In this document: piece by piece, positions 1-8,908 of the stretch
Layout of the letters: the number at the start of each line of letters is the position of its first letter
Numbering within the stretch: the stretch's first letter is position 1
Source of the DNA: Alphaproteobacteria bacterium
GTDB taxonomy: Bacteria; Pseudomonadota; Alphaproteobacteria; Micavibrionales; Micavibrionaceae
DNA length: 39,669 nt
NCBI GenBank assembly: GCA_022763065.1
Contig: JALEGH010000016.1
Coordinates: 1 to 39,669 of the forward strand
Direction: 5' to 3'
Made by a program: the position numbers and the translations under genes
Notes under the pieces: model-generated
What the model was told of the DNA's origin: nothing
What the model saw: only the letters and a program-made list of their open reading frames with translations
Databases searched by the model: none

Positions 1-2244
1 AATGAGGCTTGTTTGTTCCGCCGGTTTGGCAATCACGGCATTGCCGGCCATAAGGGCGGCAACCACCTGCCCTGTAAAAATCGCCAAAGGAAAATTCCAC
101 GGGCTAATGCAAATAAAAATGCCGCGTGGTTCTAATTTCAAAATATCGGTTTCACCTGTCGGACCAACCAATTTTTTGCCTTCCGGTACAAAATCCAAAC
201 GCCCGCGCAACGCATAATAGCGGCAAAAATCAACCGCCTCCCTGATCTCATCCCGCGCATCGCGGTATGTTTTGCCGCCTTCACGAATGCACAAAGCCAT
301 CAGCTCGGCCGTATTTTCTTCCATCAAATTTGCAAAACGCTCCAGCACTTTTGCACGATGAGAGGCAGGTGTAACCGACCACATCTGATATCCTTGATGT
401 GCGACATCAAAGGCTTTTTGCATATGATCCATCTTCGCATCATAAATATGCCCGACCACATCATCCAGATAAGCCGGGTTTTGCTTATCGTACCCAACAC
501 CATCCTTATATTTCTTTCCGGCGATCAAGGGCATGGCCGCATAATTTTTTGTTTTAAAGCGCCCTTCAATTTCTGCTCTCAAGCCCTCCAAAACAGCCTC
601 ATCATCCAAATCCCATCCTTTGGAATTGACCCTTTGTTCCCCATATAAATTTTTCGGCAATGGAATTTTGGGATGATATTTTGGATCGTTTCCTCTAGCC
701 TTTTCAACCGGATCAGAGACAATCTCAGAAGGCTCAAAATCAGAATCATATATTTGATTGACGAAGGAAGAATTCGCCCCGTTTTCCAACATACGGCGCA
801 CCAGATAGGGCAGTAAATCAGGGTACGGCCCCACAGGCGCATAAACACAAATCGTCGTCTCCGGATGATCTTTAGCAATATGGTCATACAGCGAATCTCC
901 CATACCATAGAGCTTTTGGAACTCATACCGCCCACGATTTTCCGGAGCACCCCCCTCATCCATCTTCATAATCGCCGCAACGCTATAGGCGTTATGCGTA
1001 CCAAACATCGGATAAAGCACATCGCGGTTGCGCATCATTTTTTGCGCACAGCGCAAGTAAGACAAATCCGTATTTAGTTTACGTGTATAAACCGGATAAT
1101 TCTCAAACCCTTCAATTTGCGCATGCTTAATTTCGCTATCCCAATAAGCACCCTTCACCAGACGAATTTGCATTTTACGCTCATAAGTTTTAGCCAAATG
1201 GATGATATGATCTATCACATCGGGGGCCGCCTTATGATAGGCCTGAACAGCCAAACCAAACCCGTCCCAGCCTTTAAATTGCGAATCAGCGCAGATATTT
1301 TCAATGGTCTTGAGTGAGAGGCCAAGGCGCGCCATTTCCTCCGCATCAATAGTCAAACCGATATTGAGAGGGGCCGCAATCCGGCAAAGCTCCACCAGCC
1401 TATCAGTTAATTCTGGCACACATATATCCTCTTGCGCCAATTCATATCTGGGGTGAAGGGCGGAGAGTTTCACGGAAATGCCGGGACGTACAGCCCTTTC
1501 ATCTGCTTCCAAATCTCCGCGCTTTTTGACGCTATCAGCCAGATCGAGCAACGCCCCCTTATAGCCATCAAAATAGCGCTGCGCATCCCGGTCAGTGCGC
1601 GCGCCTTCGCCTAACATATCATAGGAAAACCTGTAACTGCCTTTGCCTTGTGCCTTCTTGCCTTCCCATTTTTGCGCGACCCGCATCGCACCTGCCATTG
1701 TCTCGCCAATAACAAATTGCTTACCCAGAATTTTCATCGCCTTGCCAATGGCTTCACGAATTACAGGCTCTCCCACTTTGGAGAACAAGCTGTTCATCGT
1801 ACCGCTACTGAGCGTTAGGCCCAGACTGGTGGCTTTGGCCATCCAGTCCTTATCATTGCCTGAATTTTTGAGCCAGTTAGTGCCCGCAATCTTATCACGG
1901 ATCAAGGCATTGGCTGTCTTCACATCAGGGATCCGAAGAAGTGCCTCGGCCATACTCATCAGCGCCAAGCCTTCTTTCGTGCTTAAACTATATTGCTGAA
2001 AAAATGCCTCCAGGCTTCCGGCTTTGCGCTTTGTCTTGCGAATACGCTGCACCAGTTCAACCGCATAGTCATGCGTGCCGCCGGACAGAGCGTCATCCCA
2101 CTGAAGTGCGCCAAGCAAATCCTGCACCGCTTCCTCTTCGGGCATATTTAAGCTTTCTGATAATATTTTGCTTATCTTTGGTTCCGCGATCATTGACCTG
2201 TCCATTGCCTCATCCATATATTTCACATTGGCGTTTAAGCCCAT
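1..2244 (-). CDS. putA: Bifunctional proline dehydrogenase / L-glutamate-semialdehyde dehydrogenase PutA (C-terminus beyond window)
   Basis: Oxidises proline to glutamate in two steps, an FAD-dependent proline dehydrogenase followed by an NAD-dependent aldehyde dehydrogenase, and so lets proline serve as carbon and nitrogen source. Reading the minus strand from ATG at 2244 gives an open frame of 748 codons that runs off the left edge. Around residue 360 the frame reads RLVKGAYWD, and near residues 412-450 it reads GTHNAYS and YEFQKLYGMGD, all typical of the PutA proline dehydrogenase barrel. Near residue 710 the start of the aldehyde dehydrogenase domain is seen (SPWNFPLAIFTGQ). The catalytic Cys of that domain lies outside the window. 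No ribbon-helix-helix repressor domain precedes the helical N-terminus, so this looks like a bifunctional, not trifunctional, PutA. An AGGAGG-like ribosome site 6 bases upstream supports the start. Divergent from xseA. Confidence 0.95.
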   Translation of the reverse strand, partial: MGLNANVKYMDEAMDRSMIAEPKISKILSESLNMPEEEAVQDLLGALQWDDALSGGTHDYAVELVQRIRKTKRKAGSLEAFFQQYSLSTKEGLALMSMAEALLRIPDVKTANALIRDKIAGTNWLKNSGNDKDWMAKATSLGLTLSSGTMNSLFSKVGEPVIREAIGKAMKILGKQFVIGETMAGAMRVAQKWEGKKAQGKGSYRFSYDMLGEGARTDRDAQRYFDGYKGALLDLADSVKKRGDLEADERAVRPGISVKLSALHPRYELAQEDICVPELTDRLVELCRIAAPLNIGLTIDAEEMARLGLSLKTIENICADSQFKGWDGFGLAVQAYHKAAPDVIDHIIHLAKTYERKMQIRLVKGAYWDSEIKHAQIEGFENYPVYTRKLNTDLSYLRCAQKMMRNRDVLYPMFGTHNAYSVAAIMKMDEGGAPENRGRYEFQKLYGMGDSLYDHIAKDHPETTICVYAPVGPYPDLLPYLVRRMLENGANSSFVNQIYDSDFEPSEIVSDPVEKARGNDPKYHPKIPLPKNLYGEQRVNSKGWDLDDEAVLEGLRAEIEGRFKTKNYAAMPLIAGKKYKDGVGYDKQNPAYLDDVVGHIYDAKMDHMQKAFDVAHQGYQMWSVTPASHRAKVLERFANLMEENTAELMALCIREGGKTYRDARDEIREAVDFCRYYALRGRLDFVPEGKKLVGPTGETDILKLEPRGIFICISPWNFPLAIFTGQVVAALMAGNAVIAKPAEQTSLI

Positions 2245-2312
2245 GCTACCCTCCTATTCTCCGCTTTATTATTCGTTGCGCTCCATCATGGCAAACTTTA
2301 TGATCTTTGACC

Positions 2313-3722
2313 ATGACCCCCGATGATTTATTCACCGCCGCCGAAAAGAACGAGATTCCTGATAAAACGTCGATTAAGACCGAAGAAAAACCGGTTTCCA
2401 ACGTCGCGGAGTTCAGTGTTTCCGACCTTGCTCAGTCGCTCAAAAAAACACTCGAAGACACTTATGGACATATTCGCGTACGGGGTGAGCTTTCGGGCTT
2501 GAAAGTCGCGGCCTCCGGCCATCTCTACGGCGATATCAAGGATGAAAACGCCAATGTCAATATCGTGTGCTGGCGCGGCACGCTTGGAAAGCTGAGTGTC
2601 CGTCCCGAAGAAGGAATGGAAGTGATTGTCACGGGCAAAGTCTCCAGCTACCCCAAAAGCTCCCGCTATCAGATTATTATCGAGAAGATGGAGCTGGCCG
2701 GTGAAGGCGCGCTGCTTAAAATGCTGGAAGAGCGCCGCAAAAAACTGGCCAAGGAAGGCTTGTTTGATGAAAGCCGTAAAAAACCGCTTCCCCTCCTGCC
2801 GGGTGTTATTGGTGTGATCACCTCCCCAAGCGGAGCCGTCATCCGCGATATTTTGCACCGCCTGAAGGACCGTTTTCCCCGCCATGTACTTCTCTGGCCG
2901 GTGAACGTACAGGGGCAAGGGGCAGCGCAGCAAATCACAAGTGCTATTGAAGGATTTAATAACCTGTCCCCGAATTTAGGTGTTTTCAAACCTGATCTTT
3001 TGATCGTGGCGCGCGGCGGCGGATCGCTCGAAGATCTCATGCCTTTTAACGAAGAAAATGTTGTACGTGCTGTGGCAAACAGTGACATTCCGGTGATTTC
3101 CGCCGTTGGACATGAAACCGATACAACCCTGATTGACCATGCCGCAGATTTGCGCGCACCCACCCCGACAGGGGCCGCCGAAATGGCCGTACCTGTACGT
3201 CTTCAAATACATACAACCCTGCAAAACCATCTGGAACGCCTCACACAAGCGATGAGCCGCCACATCTCGGAACAGACAAACCATCTTCAATTGCAAGCGG
3301 CAAAGCTTGGCGATCCGTCCCGTCTGCTCGACACCAAAGCGCAAAATCTTGATATTTTAGAAGGACGGCTCCATTCATCCCTGAAAAGCCTGATACATAC
3401 ACATCATGTACGTCTTAAAAATGTCACAACAAATATGACACACCCCCGGCATCTATTGGAGCAAAAAACAACCCTTACCCGCAATCTGGAACAACGTCTC
3501 ACCCAATCGGGAACCCGCGTGATGCTTGATAAAAAAAATCAGCTTTCTATATCTGCCCGTATGCTTGACACGCTCTCCCCCAAGGCCGTTTTAGGACGTG
3601 GATATGCGCTTGTTTATGATGAAACGGGGCAGATCATTCGCACCTCAAAAAACGTTACAAAAGATCAAAATATTACGATCGAATTAGCAAATGACGATAA
3701 ATTAGACGCAAAAATACGTTAA
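2313..3722 (+). CDS. xseA: Exodeoxyribonuclease VII large subunit
   Basis: Large subunit of exonuclease VII, which with XseB degrades single-stranded DNA from both ends. The protein has an N-terminal OB-fold (FSVSDLAQ, then IRVRGELSG, about residues 33-65). The catalytic core follows with SPSGAVIRDI, the glycine-rich ARGGGSLEDLMPFNEE, and SAVGHETDTTLID followed by APTPTGAAE. The C-terminal helical region ends in LGRGYALV, usual for the family. About 469 residues is normal length. A TTG lies two codons upstream of the ATG at 2313; I prefer the ATG, although neither has a clear ribosome site. The first 30 or so residues are a poorly conserved extension. No xseB is visible nearby. Confidence 0.95.
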   Translation: MTPDDLFTAAEKNEIPDKTSIKTEEKPVSNVAEFSVSDLAQSLKKTLEDTYGHIRVRGELSGLKVAASGHLYGDIKDENANVNIVCWRGTLGKLSVRPEEGMEVIVTGKVSSYPKSSRYQIIIEKMELAGEGALLKMLEERRKKLAKEGLFDESRKKPLPLLPGVIGVITSPSGAVIRDILHRLKDRFPRHVLLWPVNVQGQGAAQQITSAIEGFNNLSPNLGVFKPDLLIVARGGGSLEDLMPFNEENVVRAVANSDIPVISAVGHETDTTLIDHAADLRAPTPTGAAEMAVPVRLQIHTTLQNHLERLTQAMSRHISEQTNHLQLQAAKLGDPSRLLDTKAQNLDILEGRLHSSLKSLIHTHHVRLKNVTTNMTHPRHLLEQKTTLTRNLEQRLTQSGTRVMLDKKNQLSISARMLDTLSPKAVLGRGYALVYDETGQIIRTSKNVTKDQNITIELANDDKLDAKIR

Positions 3723-3770
3723 AACACGTCCCAACCCCCTAAAAACCCCTCTTAAATACCTCATCCCCCT

Positions 3771-3808
3771 TTAAAAACAGTGTTTTTTAAGCATTTTTGA
3801 CGTATAAT
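3771..3808 (+). promoter_or_regulatory. Near-palindrome and candidate -10 box upstream of the hypothetical gene at 3814
   Basis: TTAAAAACA at 3771-3779 and TGTTTTTTAA at 3781-3790 form an almost perfect inverted repeat around one central base, which could be a protein binding site. It is followed by TATAAT at 3803-3808. The ATG of the next gene is at 3814, so a start of transcription the usual distance from this box would fall at or very near the ATG, suggesting a leaderless mRNA. No good -35 hexamer is evident. Sequence inspection only. Confidence 0.35.
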
Positions 3809-3813
3809 GAGGC

Positions 3814-4314
3814 ATGAGAATAGAACTCAAAGAATTGCTAGACAAGCTGGGGGTCGGATATATTTTATCCGCTTACGAGACATGTCCTTGGGCCGCAAGT
3901 GACGACGAAACAGGCGTTACCTGCAGCGCCGAAGTGCGCATGAATAATGATGGCAATGAGCTAGAAGCAGAAATGCAGATCATGCGCGATAATCCGGCAG
4001 AAGGGGAAAGCCCGCTTGAGCAGATATTCTTCATGCTGGCCAAACCGGCCACAGACAATAAGTGGGATGTCAAAACCACACGCGTACAGGGGCAAGACAA
4101 CCCCGACAATCTCTATAACTGGCATGAAAAAGCGGCCGCTTTCTTTCTGGCTTGCGTGACAGAACTCAAAATGGGCAAGATACCGGATATTGAGGAAATT
4201 ATGGCCCGTGAATTGCGCGATGGCGAAAGTTTTGGCGGCATGATGGGCGGTGGCGGCAGCAAATCACCCAAGCTTAAAGGCGCACAACTTCTGGGCATGA
4301 AAACCGGACGATAA
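3814..4314 (+). CDS. Hypothetical protein, 166 residues, acidic, glycine-rich tail
   Basis: Not recognised. Soluble, acidic protein with no signal peptide or membrane segment. Residues 1-60 include two cysteines (ETCPWAAS, VTCSAE) in a region that alternates like beta strands. Residues 100-135 contain a hydrophobic helix (AAAFFLACVTELKMG). The tail has MMGGGG and a basic stretch ending in GMKTGR. Codon usage resembles the neighbours, so it is probably a real native gene. Only a GAGG one base before the ATG could serve as ribosome site, too close to be normal, so translation may be leaderless. Its 3' end faces terD. The function cannot be guessed from sequence alone. Confidence 0.75.
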   Translation: MRIELKELLDKLGVGYILSAYETCPWAASDDETGVTCSAEVRMNNDGNELEAEMQIMRDNPAEGESPLEQIFFMLAKPATDNKWDVKTTRVQGQDNPDNLYNWHEKAAAFFLACVTELKMGKIPDIEEIMARELRDGESFGGMMGGGGSKSPKLKGAQLLGMKTGR

Positions 4315-4343
4315 ATCTAAATATTTTTTCGGTTCAAAAACTT

Positions 4344-5015
4344 TTAGGCCCTTACATTTTCCGCGACCCAGATGCCGTAATCTTCGGCAATTTTACCAAG
4401 TCCGCCTGGAATAGTGTCACCAATGGCCTTGAAATGCCATTCGGCCCCGATACGCTCCAACTCACAAATCAGGAGCCCTTCATCGCCGGTAAGCTCTTCA
4501 TCCAGCTCATAACGGAACAGCTCATGGCTTGTATTCTGGTTAACAATTCTAAAATAGACATTTTTGACCATTGAGAAATTATGGTCTTCATATTCCATGT
4601 CATAGATGGAAAGCACAAAAACCACCTTCAACACATCAAAAGGCAAGGCTGTCAGATCGATCATAACCATTTCATCATCACCGTCTCCGGCGCCTGTACG
4701 GCTGTCGCCCATATGCTTAACCGCACCGTCGCAGCCTGTAGGATTATTGTAAAAAATGAAATCGCTATCGACTCTGGTTCGCTCATCCTTGCCTAAAAGA
4801 AAAACACTCACATCCAGATCAAGCGGATTACTCTCAAACGCCTTTAAGTCCCAGCCAATACCCACCATAATCTCGCGCATGGTCGGGTCTTTTTGGGTCA
4901 GATTAATCTCATCCCCGCTTTTGACCTTGTTAATAGGATCATCAGGATGAGCCATTTCCGGCATATCATCCAGATAGTCTAAATCAGAATCATCTTCTCT
5001 ATCATCATATCCCAT
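4344..5015 (-). CDS. terD: TerD-family stress protein
   Basis: Member of the TerD/TerE/TerZ family, tied to tellurite resistance and general chemical or phage stress; family members bind calcium. After an acidic N-terminal stretch of about 30 residues (rich in D and E) the frame follows the family pattern: GIGWDLKAFE, LDLDVSVFLLG (about residues 65-76), DSDFIFYNNP, GAVKHMGDSRTGAGDGDDE (about 98-116), and SIYDMEYEDHNFSMV. At 223 residues it is slightly longer than the usual 190 or so because of the acidic extension. It is the last gene of a minus-strand operon terA - exchanger - terD, beginning 13 bases after the exchanger stop codon region. The conserved acidic residues expected to hold Ca2+ appear intact. 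Confidence 0.92.
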   Translation of the reverse strand: MGYDDREDDSDLDYLDDMPEMAHPDDPINKVKSGDEINLTQKDPTMREIMVGIGWDLKAFESNPLDLDVSVFLLGKDERTRVDSDFIFYNNPTGCDGAVKHMGDSRTGAGDGDDEMVMIDLTALPFDVLKVVFVLSIYDMEYEDHNFSMVKNVYFRIVNQNTSHELFRYELDEELTGDEGLLICELERIGAEWHFKAIGDTIPGGLGKIAEDYGIWVAENVRA

Positions 5016-5028
5016 CTTTTAAGGCTCC

Positions 5029-6036
5029 TTATCCGGCTACGAGTGAAACGGTATCCTTGGTTAAGTATAGCGCATAAATCAGCCCGATATAAAATATATA
5101 TCCCGCAACAAAGATCATCCCGACAGGCTTATTAATTTTCCGCACGAACAATAAAAGGCCCGAAAATAAGACCGCTACGCCAAACATCACCCAAATATCA
5201 AGACTGACCACTTGTGGTGCAATCGCACTACTGGCAATTGGTTTTACAAGAGAAGTCGCGCCGATAATCATGAGAATGTTAAATACGTTCGAACCCAAAA
5301 TATTACCGATGACAATATCTGACTGACGCTTCATCGCCGCAATGACACAAGTGGAAAGCTCCGGCAAGGAAGTGCCCAGCGCAATAATGCTCAACCCGAT
5401 CACGTCTTCAGGAATTCCTAAAATAGAGGCGCTGTGCTTGGCGCCGCGCACCAATAGTTCCGCTCCTAACGCGATACCTGCCAGCCCTAATAACAGAAAT
5501 AACAACCCGTGCCAAAAATGCCGGTATTCAGGCGCCGAAAACTCTTCCGGTTCAATATGCCCCTTGGAGGCCATATAATATTGCCATCCAATATATGCTA
5601 GTAAGAATAAAATCATTGCCCCACCAGCCAGCGAAGAAATTGTACCATATATCATCAGCCCCATCATCAGGAGCGTTGCCAACATCATCACAACGAGATC
5701 GCGGATAATATCGCGCGGAACGACCATCAAGGTCGCAAAACTTGCCGTCACCCCGATCACCAGTAAAATATTGGCAATATTGGAGCCAATAACATTCCCG
5801 ATCGCAATACCGGGAGAGCCGGCCAAATTGGCATTAATGGAAACAATCAATTCCGGCAAAGATGTTCCAAAGGCAACAATGGTAAAACCAATTACCAAAG
5901 GAGATACCCCTAGTTTTTTGGCCACATAGACAGATGCATCAATGGTCCAGTTCCCACCTTTGAATAGCAGATAAATCCCCAGCCCCAGCGCGCCAAAGGC
6001 AAGAATAAGTATTTCTTCATTTGAACAGGAAAGCAT
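5029..6036 (-). CDS. Calcium/sodium antiporter, CaCA family (YrbG-like)
   Basis: Inner-membrane cation antiporter. Two homologous halves are visible, each with the family alpha-repeat: VAFGTSLPEL followed by IGNVIGSNIANILL (about residues 56-95), and IALGTSLPEL followed by IGNILGSNVFNILM (about 215-255). The G-T-S-L-P-E and G-N-x-x-G-S-N signatures are those of Na+/Ca2+ exchangers. At 335 residues, with about ten hydrophobic segments, it has the usual size. It lies between terA and terD with gaps of 45 and 13 bases, so it is almost certainly co-transcribed with them. Canonical ter operons carry the membrane protein TerC; here a calcium-type exchanger is in the operon instead. Substrate not proven; Ca2+ is most likely. 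Confidence 0.92.
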   Translation of the reverse strand: MLSCSNEEILILAFGALGLGIYLLFKGGNWTIDASVYVAKKLGVSPLVIGFTIVAFGTSLPELIVSINANLAGSPGIAIGNVIGSNIANILLVIGVTASFATLMVVPRDIIRDLVVMMLATLLMMGLMIYGTISSLAGGAMILFLLAYIGWQYYMASKGHIEPEEFSAPEYRHFWHGLLFLLLGLAGIALGAELLVRGAKHSASILGIPEDVIGLSIIALGTSLPELSTCVIAAMKRQSDIVIGNILGSNVFNILMIIGATSLVKPIASSAIAPQVVSLDIWVMFGVAVLFSGLLLFVRKINKPVGMIFVAGYIFYIGLIYALYLTKDTVSLVAG

Positions 6037-6081
6037 CGGGTTTTAAGTCCTCTTTGATATATAGCTTTAAAAATTTAAGAA

Positions 6082-6870
6082 TCAGTTCTGCTTCTGGCCG
6101 TCTGCCCAATCCAGACCAAAACCAAAGGCGCGGTCCATCTCGGCGTGACCCGGATAGTATTCCATGAAATTTGTCATCCGTATACCGCCGCGTATATTTT
6201 CTAATCCCGCCACCGCACAAAGCGCCAATTCTTCACGTTTGGCATGGAGCGAGACAATCATCGGCTTTTCTTCCGGTACCCGCACCTGAATTTGCGGTTT
6301 CACCACTTCCCAGCTCGACGCGCCACCATAAATATAGATGTAAATCACAATCCTTTTTATTTTATCCCATGCGTGTCCGTTGACACGGATCACCTCATCT
6401 TCCCCTTCCGCATCACCTGTGCGCTCATCACCTGAAAGCGCGATAAAGGGCTCAACTTCAAGGCTCCCATATATATCTCCAAAGGCTTGAATCGCCCCAC
6501 GCTTGCCATTTTCAAGCTCATAAAGACACCCCAAATCCAGATCAACACCTTTCGGAGCAGGAGGTTCTCCAGATTTTGTACGACCCAATAACTTGTCAAA
6601 GAACCCGCCTGTTTTTTTCTTTGAGGATTTGGAGGGTTTAGAAGGCTTAACATTGTCCCACGCCACCCCAATTTCAAAATTGCGCATGCCCTCTTTTGTG
6701 GGGTTTACAATAGCTGTTTGACCGGGCCTGGACAGAAAATCGGCTGGCTGGCTATCATCATATGGGCTGATAAAGCCTGCAGCTCCTTTTGACCCTCCAT
6801 GCTCGGAAAATTTTGCGCGGCTGCGCGTGGCATCCATAATTGAGTGTTTAGATGAATAATCAGATGTCAT
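6082..6870 (-). CDS. terA: TerA-like tellurium/stress resistance protein
   Basis: First gene of the ter operon. The N-terminal 90 residues are low-complexity (Ser, Lys and Pro rich, with KPSKPSKSSKKK near residues 76-87) around a TerD-like strand, FEIGVAWD. The C-terminal two thirds match TerA: VDLDLGCLYEL, GDERTGDAEGEDE, then hydrophobic strands IKRIVIYIYIYGG and the family ending, where F-M-E-Y-Y-P-G-H-A-E-M-D-R-A-F-G-F-G-L-D-W is followed by a short polar tail. TerA is a cytoplasmic TerD-domain paralogue. The start at 6870 gives a product of 262 residues. Divergent from ettA across 90 bases, which must hold both promoters. Confidence 0.85.
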   Translation of the reverse strand: MTSDYSSKHSIMDATRSRAKFSEHGGSKGAAGFISPYDDSQPADFLSRPGQTAIVNPTKEGMRNFEIGVAWDNVKPSKPSKSSKKKTGGFFDKLLGRTKSGEPPAPKGVDLDLGCLYELENGKRGAIQAFGDIYGSLEVEPFIALSGDERTGDAEGEDEVIRVNGHAWDKIKRIVIYIYIYGGASSWEVVKPQIQVRVPEEKPMIVSLHAKREELALCAVAGLENIRGGIRMTNFMEYYPGHAEMDRAFGFGLDWADGQKQN

Positions 6871-6960
6871 GATGTATAACCTGTTTCGCTTTTCATTACA
6901 CTCACTATATGCTAAATCCTAGAAACGATAAAGAGATGTAAGGTAAGGGCGAACAATAGA

Positions 6961-8640
6961 ATGGTTTCATATCAATATGTTTATGTCATGAAGGGGCTCA
7001 CCAAAGCGTGGCCCGGCGGTAAGACGATTTTAAACGATATCACACTCAGCTTTCTGCCCGGTGCTAAAATCGGTGTACTCGGCCCCAATGGCGCAGGTAA
7101 ATCAACGCTCCTGAAAATTATTGCAGGCATTGATACTGAATTTCAGGGCGAAGCATGGGCCGCAGATGGTGTACGTATTGGCTATCTGCAACAAGAACCC
7201 GAACTTGATCCGAACAAAAACGTCTTTGACAATATCATGGAAGGGATGGGCGAAACCAAAACCCTGATTGATCGCTACAACGCCATTGGCGGTGAAATGG
7301 GGGAACCGGACGCCGATATGGATGCCCTCATGGCCGAAATGGGAGAACTCCAAGAAAAAATTGACGCGGTAAATGGCTGGGAAATGGAACGCACCATCGA
7401 AATGGCGATGGAAGCGCTCAGATGTCCACCCAAAGACGCGGGCGTTGAGAAACTCTCCGGCGGGGAAAAACGCCGCGTGGCTCTTTGCCGTTTATTGCTC
7501 GAAAACCCTGACATTCTCTTGCTCGATGAACCGACCAACCATCTGGATGCGGAAAGCGTAGCTTGGCTTCAGCGCTATTTATCCGAATATAAAGGCACCG
7601 TCATTATGGTGACGCATGACCGGTACTTCCTCGATAATGTCACAGGCTGGATTTTAGAAATCGACCGGGGCGCAGGCATTCCTTATGAGGGGAATTATTC
7701 CGCCTATCTCGAAACCAAAGCCAAGCGCATGGAACTTGAAGGCAAACAGGAAGCCGCGCGCCAAAAAACTCTCAGCAGAGAATTAGAATGGATCAGACAA
7801 GGAGCCAAAGCCAGACAAGCCAAATCAAAGGCACGTATCGCCGCCTATGATCAAATGTTGGCTGAGTCCGAAAAGCGTGATGCACGCAACGCACAAATTG
7901 TCATCCCCACGCCGCCGCGCTTAGGAGATCTGGTCATCAAGGCCGAGAACATCAAAAAAGGATTTGATGATCGTCTTTTGATCGAAGACCTTTCCTTCAA
8001 CCTGCCGCCGGGCGGCATTGTCGGGATTATCGGCCCCAATGGTGCGGGTAAAACCACGCTCTTTAAAATGATAACAGATGTTGAAAAACCAGATAGTGGC
8101 ACTTTCACCGTTGGAGAAACGGTCAAGCTCGGCTATGTCGATCAAAGCCGTGACGACCTCGACCCCAACAAAAATATTTGGGAAGAGATCTCCGATGGGT
8201 TTGATATTTTAAAGCTCGGCAAGATTGAAATGCAATCACGCGCCTATGTCTCGGCCTTTAATTTCCGGGGACCAGATCAACAAAAGAAAGTCGGGCAGCT
8301 CTCCGGCGGAGAACGCAACCGCGTGCATCTGGCCAAGATGCTTAAAAGCGGAGCGAATGTTCTCCTGCTCGATGAGCCAACCAATGATCTGGACACGGAA
8401 ACATTATCGGCCTTGGAAGAAGCGCTTGAGAGTTTTCCGGGATGCGCCGTTGTGATCTCCCACGACCGTGCTTTTTTGGACCGTCTGGCCACACATATTC
8501 TGGCCTTTGAGGGTGATTCACAAGTGGTCTGGTTTGAAGGCAATTACGAGGATTACGAGGAAGACCGCAAACGCCGGATGGGGCAGGACTCCGACACACC
8601 GCAGCGCATCAAATACAAACCCCTCAAAAAAGCGGGATAG
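6961..8640 (+). CDS. ettA: Energy-dependent translational throttle protein EttA (ABC-F)
   Basis: Cytosolic ABC-F ATPase that binds the ribosomal E site and gates entry into the elongation cycle according to ATP/ADP ratio. Two ABC domains: Walker A GPNGAGKST at about residues 40-48 with signature LSGGEKRRVAL near 165 and Walker B ILLLDEPTNHLD; second Walker A GPNGAGKTT near 360 with LSGGERNRVHLAK and VLLLDEPTNDLD. Between them lies the charged P-site tRNA-interacting linker (about 245-300, rich in Arg, Lys and Glu). The arm insertion in domain 1 is present near residues 95-140. At 559 residues it has the length of E. coli EttA, and the N-terminus aligns with it, supporting the ATG. Monocistronic by appearance. 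Confidence 0.96.
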   Translation: MVSYQYVYVMKGLTKAWPGGKTILNDITLSFLPGAKIGVLGPNGAGKSTLLKIIAGIDTEFQGEAWAADGVRIGYLQQEPELDPNKNVFDNIMEGMGETKTLIDRYNAIGGEMGEPDADMDALMAEMGELQEKIDAVNGWEMERTIEMAMEALRCPPKDAGVEKLSGGEKRRVALCRLLLENPDILLLDEPTNHLDAESVAWLQRYLSEYKGTVIMVTHDRYFLDNVTGWILEIDRGAGIPYEGNYSAYLETKAKRMELEGKQEAARQKTLSRELEWIRQGAKARQAKSKARIAAYDQMLAESEKRDARNAQIVIPTPPRLGDLVIKAENIKKGFDDRLLIEDLSFNLPPGGIVGIIGPNGAGKTTLFKMITDVEKPDSGTFTVGETVKLGYVDQSRDDLDPNKNIWEEISDGFDILKLGKIEMQSRAYVSAFNFRGPDQQKKVGQLSGGERNRVHLAKMLKSGANVLLLDEPTNDLDTETLSALEEALESFPGCAVVISHDRAFLDRLATHILAFEGDSQVVWFEGNYEDYEEDRKRRMGQDSDTPQRIKYKPLKKAG

Positions 8641-8908
8641 TGTAGCCTTTTTACATCTAGAATCCCCTCCGCACAAAATTGTCATAATTTTGCCGTGTTC
8701 ACGATTTTATAGTCCTAACGGCTCTTGCGAAAAAACACTTCGCGGCCCTTAATAATTCCTTTATAATCAATATGTTATTCTGGTCCCATTCACATGGGGC
8801 AACATCGCTGAAGGCAAATTGGTATCTGCCTTAATCCCTATGATATAATTCAAAATAGACAAATTATGCCTGCAAGGCAGGCAAGACGGGCTTTAAAAAC
8901 TGTAAAAT
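8641..8908. promoter_or_regulatory. 268-base intergenic region before the DotA-like triplet
   Basis: No gene seen. A short hairpin (GCGAA at 8727-8731 pairing with TTCGC at 8739-8743) lies behind ettA but has no T run, so it is a weak terminator candidate at best. A TATAAT at 8844-8849 sits 19 bases after TTGGTA at 8819-8824, a possible promoter for the three DotA-like genes with longer than ideal spacing. No clear ribosome binding site precedes the ATG at 8909. Confidence 0.3.

Noticed and set aside
358..1999. Several plus-strand frames of 60-118 codons across putA
   Set aside because: All are antisense to the uninterrupted 748-codon PutA frame.
2328..3163. Minus-strand frames of 201 and 164 codons opposite xseA
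   Set aside because: xseA is unambiguous and the antisense products are not protein-like.
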